Of a stretch of 47,931 nucleotides of DNA, positions 24,490-33,744 are shown in pieces. The stretch is from NCBI GenBank assembly GCA_947304355.1, contig CAMZAX010000019.1, positions 1 to 47,931 of the forward strand, in the 5' to 3' direction. Position 1 is the stretch's first letter. Every line of letters begins with the position of its first letter. This DNA is from an uncultured Selenomonadales bacterium. Its GTDB lineage: Bacteria; Bacillota; Negativicutes; Selenomonadales; Selenomonadaceae. A program made the translations under genes and the position numbers. The notes beneath the pieces are model-generated. The model saw only the letters and a list, made by a program, of their open reading frames with translations. It was not told where the DNA came from and did not search any database.

Positions 24490-26235
24490 TCAATCGCCTC
24501 CTTGGCTTTCGATCGTTTCGGCGGGCGTTTTTTTTTTCTTGGAGGACTCGGCGGGCTCAAGTTCGACGGGTGCAACGGTTTCGACGGACTCGGCGGGCTC
24601 AAGTTCGACGGGCTCGACGGGCTCAAGTTCGACGGGCTCGACGGGCTCAAGTTCGACGGGTGCAACGTTTTCAAGTTCGGCGGGTGCAACGTTTTCAAGT
24701 TCGACGGTTTCGACGGGCTCGTAAACCATTGCCAAAACTTCTTCGCGCTGAGCAATGTAGCGTTCCAGGTCGCGCAGATAAGTCGTCAAGTCTTTCGCGT
24801 TGAAGGCGGTCTGAATTTTTTTGTTGACGGGGTCGGGCACCTTCGTCGACGCAGCCGCGCCCACGCCGAGGATTGTCTGACGTTCGCCCATGATTTGCAC
24901 GTTGTAAATACCTTCCGCGCCGCGACGACACCAGCCCACGTTTTCAATCTGCCCGCCGCTGTAGCCCTGCCGATAAAGATAGTACGGCACAAATTTTTCC
25001 CCGCGCAGAATTTTATCGGCGTGTTCAGCCATCTTGCGGACTTCGGCGTCGTCGGGCAAATCAAAATCCTCCAGGGTGTTAATATCGTCGGCAAGGCTCG
25101 TTTGCAGTTTGGAGCCGCGCTTAATCGCCAACGCGTGAATTGTCACGTCGTCGGGGGCAAGCGCAACGACTTTCGCAAGGCTGTCCTTGAAATCGTCAAG
25201 ACGTTCGCCCGGCAAGCCGACAATCAAATCCATGTTGATATGGAAAGTGCCCGCCGCCCTGAGCGCGTCGAAAGCCCGCGTCACTTCCTCGACGGTGTGT
25301 TTTCGCCCGATTATGTCAAGCGTCCGCTGTTGCATTGTCTGCGGATTGACGCTGACGCGCGTGACGCCGAATTTTTTCATGGCGGAAATTTTCTCGTCGG
25401 TTATCGTGTCGGGGCGTCCGCATTCAACAGTGAACTCCGCGACGCCCGCGCCGTCGAAGCTCGCGTGAACTTTTTCCAACAGCTCGACGAAAAATTTTTC
25501 GGGCAAAGCAGTCGGGGTGCCGCCGCCGATGTAAATCGTCTGCACCTTGAAACCGTAACGCTTAACCGCAGTCGCCGCCGCGTCGATATCGCGCATTAAA
25601 GCCGTCATAAATTCGGCAACGTCGTCTTCGCCGGGCAACACGAACGACGGGAACGAACAATACAAACAGCGCGTCTTGCAAAAGGGAATGCCGATGTACA
25701 CGCTGACGGTCTTTGCGTCGCTTGCGCGGATAATCGGCAACTGAGTAAGCGCAACTTCCGTCAACAGGTCTGCCTTGTCGCGCACGGCGAGGAAGTCCGA
25801 ACAAATGCGGCGGGCGATTCGGTCGCGGTCGATTATGCCGTGACTCGTGACGCCGAAGCCTTCGTCAAGCCAACGCTGAACAATTTTCGTGGGGCGCACG
25901 CCGTTCATTATGCCGTAGGGCACAGGCTCAAGCCCGCATTCGTCGACGAGCAACGTGTAAAGATTTTTCTTGACGAGGCGATTGACTTCCGCGCCGAAGC
26001 GTTCGTCGGGGCGTGCGACAGAAGTTTTGCGGAAGTAACTTTCCGCACCGTCCGCCGTGACTTTGAGCCGCGTGATGATTCTGTTGTCGACAATGTCGTT
26101 GGAAATTTCCAAGCCGTCGAAATCCGCCGCGCCCTCCGCGTCGATTGAAACCTTCAGCGAACGAAGCACGTCGCCAATGATTTTTGAGAAATCGTTTTTA
26201 CCGAGCAGTGTCAAGGTTTTTATTTTAGTTTCCAA
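24490..26235 (-). CDS. hemZ: HemZ-like oxygen-independent coproporphyrinogen dehydrogenase with repeat tail
   Basis: A 581-residue radical SAM protein. After an N-terminal region of about 170 residues typical of HemZ, the 4Fe-4S motif IPFCKTRCLYC (Cys186, 190, 193) and IYIGGGTPTALP follow, then NPQTMQQRTLDIIGR and the HemN-type substrate region. HemZ homologs are linked to coproporphyrinogen oxidation, but some HemN/HemW relatives only handle heme. The last 75 residues are unusual: tandem VELEPVEP and VELENVAP units, then a lysine run, with no family counterpart. It starts at TTG 26235 behind GGAGG and overlaps the end of fur by 11 bases, so heme or iron metabolism may be under Fur control. 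Confidence 0.85.
   Translation of the reverse strand: METKIKTLTLLGKNDFSKIIGDVLRSLKVSIDAEGAADFDGLEISNDIVDNRIITRLKVTADGAESYFRKTSVARPDERFGAEVNRLVKKNLYTLLVDECGLEPVPYGIMNGVRPTKIVQRWLDEGFGVTSHGIIDRDRIARRICSDFLAVRDKADLLTEVALTQLPIIRASDAKTVSVYIGIPFCKTRCLYCSFPSFVLPGEDDVAEFMTALMRDIDAAATAVKRYGFKVQTIYIGGGTPTALPEKFFVELLEKVHASFDGAGVAEFTVECGRPDTITDEKISAMKKFGVTRVSVNPQTMQQRTLDIIGRKHTVEEVTRAFDALRAAGTFHINMDLIVGLPGERLDDFKDSLAKVVALAPDDVTIHALAIKRGSKLQTSLADDINTLEDFDLPDDAEVRKMAEHADKILRGEKFVPYYLYRQGYSGGQIENVGWCRRGAEGIYNVQIMGERQTILGVGAAASTKVPDPVNKKIQTAFNAKDLTTYLRDLERYIAQREEVLAMVYEPVETVELENVAPAELENVAPVELEPVEPVELEPVEPVELEPAESVETVAPVELEPAESSKKKKTPAETIESQGGD
24547..24722 (-). repeat. In-frame 24-bp tandem repeats at the 3' end of hemZ
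   Basis: Tandem units of about 24 bases, read as VELEPVEP or VELENVAP, and degenerate copies around them. Unit length is a multiple of three, so copy change alters tail length without shifting the frame. Confidence 0.85.
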
Positions 26236-26707
26236 GGTTGTGCGCCTCCTCCGCCTGACAGTCTTTGCAGTAGCCGAAAAATTTCACTTCGTGATTGAGG
26301 ATTTGGAAGCCGGATTTTTTCGCGATGTCCGCCTCCAAGTCGTCAAGCAAGTCGTCTTCAAACTCGATGACTTTTTTGCACTTGAGGCAAATCAGGTGGT
26401 GATGATGATGAATCGTCGGGTCGGCGGTGTTGAGTTCGTAACGCGCGCAACCGTCGCCGAATTCGACTTTGACGAGAATTCCGAGTTCGCTTAACAAATC
26501 CAAGGCGCGATAAACCGTCGCCAAGCCGATTTCCGATTCTCGCTTCTGAAGGATGCCGTAAACGTCCTCCGCGCTCATGTGGTGGTAGTCCGCGTGCTCG
26601 ACGAATATGCGCAGGATTTCTTGACGTTGCGGCGTCATTTTGTAGCCGCGTTCAGACAATTTGCCGCGCAGATCTTCCAAGCCGAACAGCTGATGGTTTT
26701 CGCTCAT
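26225..26707 (-). CDS. Fur-family metalloregulator
   Basis: A 160-residue Fur-superfamily repressor. The winged-helix DNA-binding region spans about residues 10-85 (KMTPQRQEILRIF, ATVYRALDLL). The dimerisation half carries the metal site IHHHHHLICLKCKK and the structural zinc pair CLKC and CKDC. The histidine run resembles Fur, PerR or Zur; the sequence alone does not settle which metal. ATG 26707 has GGAGG upstream. It leads the operon with hemZ and divergently faces the 26869 gene across a repeat-bearing gap. Confidence 0.9.
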   Translation of the reverse strand: MSENHQLFGLEDLRGKLSERGYKMTPQRQEILRIFVEHADYHHMSAEDVYGILQKRESEIGLATVYRALDLLSELGILVKVEFGDGCARYELNTADPTIHHHHHLICLKCKKVIEFEDDLLDDLEADIAKKSGFQILNHEVKFFGYCKDCQAEEAHNLGN

Positions 26708-26736
26708 GGTTGAAGCCTCCTTCACGATTTGAACCG

Positions 26737-26765
26737 ATTATAGCAGTTATCGTCGAAAAGCACAA
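26737..26765 (-). promoter_or_regulatory. Promoter of the fur operon
   Basis: Minus strand TTGTGC (26765-26760), a 17-base spacer and TATAAT (26742-26737). No clear Fur-box palindrome is seen over it. Confidence 0.6.
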
Positions 26766-26771
26766 AAAAAA

Positions 26772-26818
26772 CTTATCCCTGCCCCCTAACCCCTTGTCCC
26801 TTGTCCCTTGTCCCTTAA
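26772..26818 (+). repeat. Heptamer array between fur and the 26869 gene
   Basis: Degenerate and then perfect TTGTCCC units (perfect copies at 26794, 26801 and 26808) in one orientation. One copy lies exactly where the -35 box of the rightward promoter is expected. Confidence 0.9.
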
Positions 26819-26829
26819 CTTGTTATAAT
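26801..26829 (+). promoter_or_regulatory. Rightward promoter whose -35 lies in a heptamer copy
   Basis: TATAAT (26824-26829) with an extended TGT, and TTGTCC (26801-26806) 17 bases upstream. The -35 is the start of a TTGTCCC repeat unit. It would drive the 26869 gene and perhaps the purine cluster. Confidence 0.6.
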
Positions 26830-26868
26830 CGACAACGTATCAACACCGCTCCCGGAGGAGGAATCTAT

Positions 26869-27813
26869 TTGACGTTCAGAAAGAAAATCGCCCTGCTGAT
26901 GATTGTCGCGGCGATTCAAATCCCCTGCGCGGGACACGCCGCCGAAGAAGACAAAGACCTTGCGCTTATCGCGGCGGAACAGGCTGACGACGACGAACAG
27001 CTCGACAAAATAAATCCCGCGCTCAAAGACAGCATCTCGACCGAACGCACGCAGGAGACCGACAAAGAAATTCGCGCGCGCAAAAAGAAACTCGAACAGG
27101 CACGCAAGGAAAAGGAACGCGACAACGAACGCAAGCTCAAGGAAAGCATGAATCGTAAGGAAACGCGCCAACGCGACGAGACGATTATCATTGACCCGAA
27201 CGAGCCGCCCGCGCCGCCGCCCGAACCGATTAAGTCGACGCCGACGCCCGAACCGATAATCGAAACGCCGCCCGTAACCGAGCCCGTTCAAACGCCGCCG
27301 CCCGTAATCGAGCCCGTTCAAACACAGCCGACAGTACCGCCCGCGACGAACTTCACGCCGCCGACGCTTGAAACGGTAAGCTTGCCGGACGAACAGGCAA
27401 TCTACGCCAATTTCGCCGAAGTCGCACGCGCCGCACGGTTTATCCCGCTTTACATGCCGCGCAAATCCGGCTACGAGATAACCGCGCTTTCCGCAAGCAA
27501 CGGCGTCGTCGAAATCCGCTACGGGCGCAGATGGGAGCCGATGGTCTCTTTGATTGTGCGGACGCATAAGCGCGCTGACGGCGAGGCTCTGCAGGACATA
27601 AGCGGCGTCACGGGCGTCAAGTGGCGCGTCGACACAACCACCGGCACCACCATTTACATTGCCAAAATTTCCGAAACGCAACAGGTCGCGGCGTGGGCTG
27701 TAGGTCACTACACTTTTTCCGCGCGCGCCGAAAATCTGTCATACGCGGGCTTTCATTCGCTCGTTGCCGATGAACTCGTCGAACTGTCAACGCATTACTA
27801 TTTGGACTTGTAA
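26869..27813 (+). CDS. Exported protein with charged coiled coil, proline-rich linker and C-terminal domain
   Basis: A 314-residue protein that I cannot assign. Start TTG 26869 sits behind GGAGGAGG and gives a signal peptide (MTFRKKIALLMIVAAIQIPC, cleavage near GHAA). Residues 25-105 are highly charged and likely coiled coil. Residues 108-165 are rich in proline with repeated PEPI and EPVQTPP units. The last 140 residues form a compact domain with SGYEITALSASNGVVEIRYG and a TTIYIAKISETQQVAAW stretch that recalls DUF4367-type periplasmic domains; this match is weak. The layout suggests a protein spanning the periplasm or wall. PurB follows 12 bases downstream. Confidence 0.65.
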   Translation: MTFRKKIALLMIVAAIQIPCAGHAAEEDKDLALIAAEQADDDEQLDKINPALKDSISTERTQETDKEIRARKKKLEQARKEKERDNERKLKESMNRKETRQRDETIIIDPNEPPAPPPEPIKSTPTPEPIIETPPVTEPVQTPPPVIEPVQTQPTVPPATNFTPPTLETVSLPDEQAIYANFAEVARAARFIPLYMPRKSGYEITALSASNGVVEIRYGRRWEPMVSLIVRTHKRADGEALQDISGVTGVKWRVDTTTGTTIYIAKISETQQVAAWAVGHYTFSARAENLSYAGFHSLVADELVELSTHYYLDL

Positions 27814-27825
27814 GGAGGTTGTCAC

Positions 27826-29118
27826 ATGATTAAACGCTACACTTTGCCCGAAATGGGTAAGCTTTGGTCGATTGAAAACGAGTGGCAGACGATTCTTGAC
27901 GTGGAGCTTGCCGCTTGTGACGCAATGGCGGAACTCGGCGAAATCCCCGTTGCCGCCGCTCAAAACATTCGCGCCAAGGCAAATTTCAACCTGGAACGCA
28001 TTCACGAAATCGAATCCGTAACGCACCACGACATTATCGCTTTCCTTACGTGCGTCGGCGAATACGTTGGCGAAGACTCGAAATACATTCACAAGGGCTT
28101 GACTTCCAGCGACGTGAAGGATACCGCGATTTGCCTTATGATGAAACGCTCGGCTGAAATCATTCTCGACGACTTGCAAAAGTTCCGCGAAGTGTTGCGC
28201 CGCCGCGCCGTCGAATTCAAACACACGCCTTGCATTGGACGCACGCACGGCATTCACGCGGAGCCAATGACGTTCGGGCTGAAGCTGTTGCTTTGGAGCG
28301 CGGAGGTTGAACGCGACATTGAACGCGTCGAACACGCGAAAAAAATCGTCAGCGTCGGCAAGCTCAGTGGAGCAGTCGGCACCTACTCGAACATCGACCC
28401 GCGCATTGAAGAAATCGTTTGCCGCAAATTGGATTTGACGCCCGTCCGTTTGGCGACGCAGGTCATTCAGCGCGACCGCCACGCCGAATACATGACGACC
28501 CTTGCGATAGTGGCAAGCACGCTTGAAAAAATCGCGACGGAGATTCGCAACCTGCAACGCACCGACATTCGCGAGGCTGAAGAATATTTTTCGCCGGGAC
28601 AAAAGGGCTCGTCCGCCATGCCGCACAAACGCAACCCCATCAACTGTGAACGCGTGGCGGGTATGGCTCGGCTCGTTCGCGGCAACGCAATCGCCGCAAT
28701 GGAAGACATAACCCTTTGGCACGAACGCGACATTTCGCACAGCTCGGTTGAACGCGTCATCTTGCCCGACTCGACAATCAACGTCGACTACTGCACGCGC
28801 AAGATAACCAATATCGTTGACAAGTTGCTTGTCTACCCGGACGCAATGTTGCATAATATGAATCGCACGGGCGGGCTGATTTACAGTCAACGGCTCATGC
28901 TTGAAATCGTGGGCAAGGGCGTCCTGCGCGAAGACGCCTACAAGTGGGTTCAGCGCAACGCAATGAAACGCTGGCTCGACGGCGAAGACTTCCGCACGAA
29001 CGTCGAACGCGACCCCGACATCACGAAATATCTCGCAGCGGAGGAAATTGCCGCCTGCTTCGACTATAATTGGTTCCTGCGCAACGTCAACATGATCTTT
29101 GCACGCTTCGGACTCTAA
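27826..29118 (+). CDS. purB: Adenylosuccinate lyase
   Basis: A 430-residue fumarase/aspartase-superfamily lyase acting twice in purine synthesis (SAICAR to AICAR and adenylosuccinate to AMP). The signature GSSAMPHKRNP begins near residue 262; TSSDVKDT and GRTHGIHAEP are the other conserved blocks. ATG 27826 follows AAGGAGG. With purC, purM and purN-H downstream it forms a purine cluster on one strand. Confidence 0.95.
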   Translation: MIKRYTLPEMGKLWSIENEWQTILDVELAACDAMAELGEIPVAAAQNIRAKANFNLERIHEIESVTHHDIIAFLTCVGEYVGEDSKYIHKGLTSSDVKDTAICLMMKRSAEIILDDLQKFREVLRRRAVEFKHTPCIGRTHGIHAEPMTFGLKLLLWSAEVERDIERVEHAKKIVSVGKLSGAVGTYSNIDPRIEEIVCRKLDLTPVRLATQVIQRDRHAEYMTTLAIVASTLEKIATEIRNLQRTDIREAEEYFSPGQKGSSAMPHKRNPINCERVAGMARLVRGNAIAAMEDITLWHERDISHSSVERVILPDSTINVDYCTRKITNIVDKLLVYPDAMLHNMNRTGGLIYSQRLMLEIVGKGVLREDAYKWVQRNAMKRWLDGEDFRTNVERDPDITKYLAAEEIAACFDYNWFLRNVNMIFARFGL

Positions 29119-29130
29119 GGGGATAAAAAT

Positions 29131-29933
29131 TTGAAACTCACAATGCTCGGCACAGGCAACGCACTCGTCACGGAGTGTTACAACACTTGCTTCGTGATAA
29201 GCGACGGCGACAAAAATTTTTTGGTTGACGGCGGCGGCGGCAGCGGCATTCTCCGTCAGCTTAAGCACGCCGGCTTTGACTGGAAAGACATGCGCGAATT
29301 TTTTTTGACGCACAAACACATCAACCATTTTACGGGCGTCTTGTGGCTCGTCCGCATGATTTGCCAATACATGAATCAGCGCGAATACGACGGCACCGCC
29401 AAGATTTACAGGTACGCCGAAGTTTTGCGACAGCTTGAAGACATCGCCAAAACGCTCCTTCAGCCGAAAGAGACGCGCTTTATCGGCGACCGACTTTTTT
29501 TCGTGCCCGTTGCCGACGGCGAAGTTGTGAACGTTATCGGACGTGCGACGACGTTCTTTGACATTCGCTCGACCAAAACGAAACAATTCGGCTTTGCAAT
29601 GGACATCGGCGGCGCGCAAAAGTTGACGTGTTGCGGCGACGAACCCTGCAACGACTTCGGAAAGCCCTACGCCGAAAATGCCGCGTGGCTGTTGCACGAG
29701 GCGTTCTGCCTTTATTCGCAAGCCGACATCTTCTCGACCCCTACGGCAAGAATCATTCGACGGTTAAGGACGCCTGCGAACTTGCCGAGGCTCTTCACGT
29801 CAAAAATCTGTTGCTGTATCACACCGAAGACAAAAACCTTGCCGCACGGAAGAAACTCTACTGCGCGGAGGGACAAAAATATTTCAGCGGGACAATTCAT
29901 GTGCCCGACGATTTGGAAACGTTGGCACTTTGA
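29131..29933 (+). pseudogene. Frameshifted MBL-fold metallo-hydrolase
   Basis: A metallo-beta-lactamase-fold protein of the RNase Z-like type starts at TTG 29131 and reads well to about 29732 (MLGTGNALVTECYNTCF, metal motif THKHINHFTG in place of HxHxDH). After ADIF the frame is wrong; the expected continuation DPYGKNHSTVKDACELAE lies in another frame and ends at 29933 with VPDDLETLAL. Removing two bases (a repeated TC near 29733-29734, in TTCTCGACC) restores one 267-residue protein. It is either a recent two-base insertion or a sequence error. Left unrepaired, the first frame runs to 29940 with an unrelated tail. It sits between purB and purC. Confidence 0.8.
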
Positions 29934-29952
29934 AGTTTAAGGAGGTTTTATC

Positions 29953-30660
29953 ATGATTAAGGGCAATCTGTTGTACGAGGGCAAAGCGAAGACCGTCTTC
30001 GAGACCGACAACCCCGGCGAGTTGCTTGTTTACTTCAAGGACGACGCCACCGCGCTCAACGGCGAGAAACACGGCGTCATCAACGGCAAAGGCGTCATCA
30101 ACAACAAAATCAGCGAGTTCTTCTTCAAGCAGCTCAAAGATCGCGGCATTAAGACGCACTTCCTTGAAAAAGTCGGCGAACGCGAAATGCTCGTCAAGCG
30201 GCTCGATATGATTAAGCTTGAAGTCGTCGTGCGCAACATCGTCGCGGGCAGTCTCGTCAGTCGTCTCGGCAAGGAGGAGGGCACGCAGCTTTCCGTTCCC
30301 GTCGTCGAATACTACTACAAGAGCGACGAACTCGGCGACCCCATGCTCAATCGCTATCACATCATGTCGTTGGACTTGGCGAAAATCGACGAACTCAATC
30401 AAATGGAGCACGTCGCCTTTTCCGTCAACACGATTCTGCGCGACCTGCTCAAGGCGAAGAACGTCGACTTGATTGATTTCAAGCTTGAATTCGGGCGCGG
30501 CGATTACGGCGAAGTCATTCTTGCTGACGAAATTTCGCCCGACAACTGCCGCTTCTGGGATGTCGTCACGCACGAGAAACTTGACAAAGACCGCTTCCGC
30601 AACGACATGGGCGGCGTCGAAGAGGCTTACCAGGAAATGCTGCGTCGCTTGACTCTGTGA
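29953..30660 (+). CDS. purC: SAICAR synthetase
   Basis: A 235-residue ATP-grasp-like enzyme joining CAIR and aspartate. It has LYEGKAKTVF at the N terminus, the DDATALNGEK loop, MLVKRLDMIKLEVVVRN and LEFGRGDYGEVILADEISPDNCRFWD. ATG 29953 follows AAGGAGG. Standard length for the bacterial enzyme. Confidence 0.95.
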   Translation: MIKGNLLYEGKAKTVFETDNPGELLVYFKDDATALNGEKHGVINGKGVINNKISEFFFKQLKDRGIKTHFLEKVGEREMLVKRLDMIKLEVVVRNIVAGSLVSRLGKEEGTQLSVPVVEYYYKSDELGDPMLNRYHIMSLDLAKIDELNQMEHVAFSVNTILRDLLKAKNVDLIDFKLEFGRGDYGEVILADEISPDNCRFWDVVTHEKLDKDRFRNDMGGVEEAYQEMLRRLTL

Positions 30661-30683
30661 TAAACATACGGCAACACGGTCAT

Positions 30684-30740
30684 TGGGGACTTGGGACCGG
30701 GACTAGATTTTTGAACTTGTCCCTTCTCCCTTGTCCCTTT
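30684..30740 (+). repeat. Inverted heptamer array between purC and the GT17 gene
   Basis: Degenerate GGGACTT/GGGACCG units, a TTTTTGAACTTG centre, then TTGTCCC/TTCTCCC units. The centre TTTTGAACTTGTCCCTT is shared with the copy at 32631-32700. Confidence 0.85.
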
Positions 30741-30760
30741 AAATTTGCGAGGTGATTCGT

Positions 30761-31682
30761 TTGAAAGTTTACGACTGCTTTACGTTTTACAACGAGTTCG
30801 AGCTGTTGGAGTTGCGGCTCATGGCTCTTTGGGACGTTGTGGATTATTTCGTCATCGTCGAGGCGAACTTGAAACACCAAGGCGAACCGAAGGATTTTAA
30901 TTTGCTCAAGCGCGCCGACGACTTCAAAGACTTTTGGACGAAAATCCGATACGTCGCCGCCGACTTGACGCAAGTTCCGTTCAAGGGCACGGGCGATTGG
31001 TCTCTTGAAAACGCGCAACGCAACGCGATAATGAACGGCATCGGCGACGCGGCTGACGACGATTTAATCATGATAAGCGACCTTGACGAGATACCCGCGC
31101 CCGATATTTTTCAACGCCTGCAAGAAAATCAAATCGCGCTGATTGCGCCCGCCGTGTTGCCCGTCACGCTCGCCGACAAAGGTATCACTTGCCCCGCGCA
31201 GTTGCTTGTACCCGCCGCCGCGTTCCTGGACGTGAGCGCGACGGCTTTGGCGCAGGAATTTTTTTATTATTACTTCGACCGCGTGAGCAAAGACAAATGG
31301 CACGGCACCGTTTTGACCAAGCGGAAGAACTTGTCGACGCCGCAAGACATGCGTGACCACCGCAATCACTTGCCGCGTATCGCCGTGGGGGAGGGGTTAT
31401 CATTTCTCTTACATGGGCGGCATAGACCGCATCATCAACAAAATGCAATCGATTGTCGACGGCAACGAATTCGTCGAACAGTCGGGCGGCAAACTTATCG
31501 ACAGGCAACACGTCGAAGAATCGATGGCGAAGGGCGAAAGTGTTTATAACTCTGTGCCGGGAATGCCGAAAGGACATTTTCTGCCCTACGACGCGCGGAA
31601 CATCAAGCTGCCGCACATCGACGAGTTCTTGAGAAAATATCCGCACTTCCTGCGCGAGCCGGAAAAATATTTTAACGATTGA
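30761..31682 (+). pseudogene. Frameshifted family 17 glycosyltransferase
   Basis: The first part starts at TTG 30761 behind GAGG and has the GT17 (N-acetylglucosaminyltransferase-like) opening KVYDCFTFYNEFELLELR, VVDYFVIVEAN and the metal-binding MISDLDEIP. At a G run (31386-31391) the reading shifts; the continuation GYHFSYMGGIDRIINKMQS lies in the +1 frame and ends at 31682. One G fewer in the run restores a protein of about 306 residues. This may be slippage in a G tract, phase variation or a base-call error. The next gene starts 16 bases on. The likely role is adding a sugar to an envelope glycan, together with the UDP-sugar gene beside it. Confidence 0.8.
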
Positions 31683-31698
31683 ACAGGAGCTGACGTTT

Positions 31699-32631
31699 AT
31701 GCAACGAGTTTTGGTAACGGGCGGCGCGGGCTTTTTGGGTTCGCACCTTTGCGACAGGCTTATCGCCGACGGGCACGAGGTCATTTGCCTGGACAATTTC
31801 TTCACGGGCAAGAAAAAAAATATCGCGCACCTTTTGGGCAACCCGAACTTTGAAATCATGCGCCACGACGTGATTCAGCCGATTTACGCCGAAGTCGATT
31901 GGATTTTCAATATGGCGTGCCCGGCAAGCCCCGTGCACTATCAGCGCGACCCCGTCCGCACGATTAAGACAAACGTCATGGGCGCGTTGAATTCGCTCGG
32001 TTGCGCGAAACAAAACAACGCCCGCGTCCTGCAGGCAAGCACGTCCGAAGTCTACGGCGACCCGAAAGTTCATCCGCAGCCCGAAAGCTATCGCGGCGCA
32101 GTCAACCCGATTGGTATTCGCGCCTGCTACGACGAGGGCAAGCGCACCGCCGAAACTCTGTTCTTCGACTACCACAGGCAACACGGGCTTGATATTCGCG
32201 TCGTGAGGATTTTCAACACCTACGGTCCGCGCATGACCGCTGACGACGGGCGCGTCGTGTCCAACTTTATAATGCAGGCTCTGAGCGGCGAAGACATCAC
32301 GATTTACGGCGACGGCAAGCAGACGCGCAGTTTCTGTTACGTCGACGACTTGATTGACGGAATCATAAAGATGATGCACGCGGAAGATTTCACCGGACCT
32401 GTAAACTTGGGTAACCCCGGTGAATTCACAATGCTTGAACTTGCCGAGCTGGTCTTGAAGTTGACGGGCAGCAAGTCGCAGCTGGTGTATCGTCCGTTGC
32501 CTTCCGACGACCCGACGCAGCGTTGTCCCGTCATCGACTTGGCAAAGGAAAAACTCAACTGGGCTCCGACCGTCAAGCTTGAAGACGGGCTAAAGCTGAC
32601 GATTGACTTTTTCAAGGAGAATTATTGTTAA
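31699..32631 (+). CDS. UDP-glucuronate decarboxylase (UDP-xylose synthase)
   Basis: A 310-residue extended short-chain dehydrogenase. NAD binding in [16 protein letters not shown], the catalytic Ser in STSEVYGDP, and the YxxxK pair in RACYDEGKR near residue 143. FNTYGPRM, and [15 protein letters not shown] with [16 protein letters not shown] are the marks of the UXS branch, which turns UDP-glucuronate into UDP-xylose; a related 4-epimerase role cannot be fully excluded. ATG 31699 has GGAG upstream. With the glycosyltransferase before it, it suggests a xylose- or pentose-bearing glycan. Confidence 0.88.
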   Translation: MQRVLVTGGAGFLGSHLCDRLIADGHEVICLDNFFTGKKKNIAHLLGNPNFEIMRHDVIQPIYAEVDWIFNMACPASPVHYQRDPVRTIKTNVMGALNSLGCAKQNNARVLQASTSEVYGDPKVHPQPESYRGAVNPIGIRACYDEGKRTAETLFFDYHRQHGLDIRVVRIFNTYGPRMTADDGRVVSNFIMQALSGEDITIYGDGKQTRSFCYVDDLIDGIIKMMHAEDFTGPVNLGNPGEFTMLELAELVLKLTGSKSQLVYRPLPSDDPTQRCPVIDLAKEKLNWAPTVKLEDGLKLTIDFFKENYC

Positions 32632-32700
32632 GGGAGAAGGGACAGGGCGAAGGGACAAGAGTTTTGAACTTGTCCCTTGTCCCATACCCCTTGTCCCTTA
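32631..32700 (+). repeat. Inverted heptamer array between UXS gene and purM
   Basis: AGGGAGAAGGGACAGGGCGAAGGGACAA-type units, a GTTTTGAAC centre, then TTGTCCC units. The arms are complementary over about 15 bp. It starts on the stop codon of the upstream gene. Confidence 0.88.
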
Positions 32701-32727
32701 AAATCGACCGAAGGGAGATTTTTTCCT

Positions 32728-33744
32728 ATGACGTTGACTTACAAGGATTCGGGCGTGGACATCGACGCGGGCAACGAGTCCGTGCGCCTGATTAAAGATT
32801 TTGTCCGCGCGACGTATCGCCCCGAAGTTTTGGGCGACTTGGGCGGCTTCGGCGGTCTGTTCGCGCTCAAACACTACGACGAGCCGATTTTGGTTTCGGG
32901 TACAGACGGCGTCGGCACAAAGCTCAAAATCGCGTTCATGCTCAACAAGCACGACACAATCGGGCAGGACGCCGTTGCCATGTGCGTCAATGACATTTTG
33001 GTTCAAGGTGCCGAGCCGCTGTTTTTTTTGGACTACTTGGCTGTCGGCAAGCTTATGCCCGCGCAGGTTGCCGAGATCGTTCGCGGCGTCGCCAACGCGT
33101 GCAAGGAATCGGGTTGCGCGCTTATCGGCGGCGAGACGGCTGAAATGAGCGGCTTCTATTCGGACGGCGAGTATGACATTGCGGGCTTTGCTGTCGGCGT
33201 CGTCGAACTTAAACACTTGATAACGCCTGCGCGGGTCAAAATCGGCGACGTGCTTATCGGCTTGCCGTCGAGCGGCTTGCATTCCAACGGCTTCAGCTTG
33301 GTGCGGAAAATCGTCTTCGAGCGCATGAAGTTCACGGGCGCGGAGCAAATCGACGGGCTTGACAAAACTTTGGGCGAGGAGCTTTTGACGCCGACGAGGC
33401 TTTATCCCGCGACGGTCTTGTCGCTTATCCGAGAGTACGGCGAAAAAATTCACGGGCTTGTTCACGTGACGGGTGGCGGCTTCTACGACAACATCCCCCG
33501 CGCTTTGCCCGCCGGCTTGGGCGCGACGATTGACGCCGATTCTTGGCAAGTCCCGAAGATTTTCAAGCTGCTCAAGGAGTGGGGCAACGTCGAGCGGCGC
33601 GAGATGTTCCGAACGTTCAACTGCGGCATTGGCATGATTCTGATTGTCGACGCGGGCATTGCCGACAGCTTGGCGGGCTACAAAATCGGTCGTGTTGTCG
33701 AAGGCGCGGGCGTCACGATTAACGGAGGTGAATTCAAAGACTAA
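32728..33744 (+). CDS. purM: Phosphoribosylformylglycinamidine cyclo-ligase (AIR synthetase)
   Basis: A 338-residue ATP-dependent enzyme of the PurM/PurL fold. [13 protein letters not shown] at the N terminus, [31 protein letters not shown] and GGETAEM are the defining blocks; [13 protein letters not shown] lies near the C terminus. I start it at ATG 32728 behind AAGGGAG; an upstream in-frame ATG lies within the heptamer array. The C-terminal GGEFKD end overlaps a GAGGTGAATTCAA word that recurs at the purN stub. Confidence 0.95.
   Translation: MTLTYKDSGVDIDAGNESVRLIKDFVRATYRPEVLGDLGGFGGLFALKHYDEPILVSGTDGVGTKLKIAFMLNKHDTIGQDAVAMCVNDILVQGAEPLFFLDYLAVGKLMPAQVAEIVRGVANACKESGCALIGGETAEMSGFYSDGEYDIAGFAVGVVELKHLITPARVKIGDVLIGLPSSGLHSNGFSLVRKIVFERMKFTGAEQIDGLDKTLGEELLTPTRLYPATVLSLIREYGEKIHGLVHVTGGGFYDNIPRALPAGLGATIDADSWQVPKIFKLLKEWGNVERREMFRTFNCGIGMILIVDAGIADSLAGYKIGRVVEGAGVTINGGEFKD

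Noticed and set aside
24547-24722. Possible CRISPR-like array
   Set aside because: Units are contiguous without unique spacers and are in frame with the end of hemZ; a coding tandem repeat explains them.
26708-26868. Fur box between fur and the 26869 gene
   Set aside because: No convincing inverted GATAAT-type repeats; the gap is mostly heptamer array and promoters.
27787-29721. 644-codon minus-strand open frame opposite purB
   Set aside because: Composition is that of an antisense frame of GC-rich coding DNA; purB on the plus strand is certain.
29131-29940. Programmed frameshift in the MBL-fold gene
   Set aside because: No slippery heptamer at the break; a two-base insertion or error is simpler.
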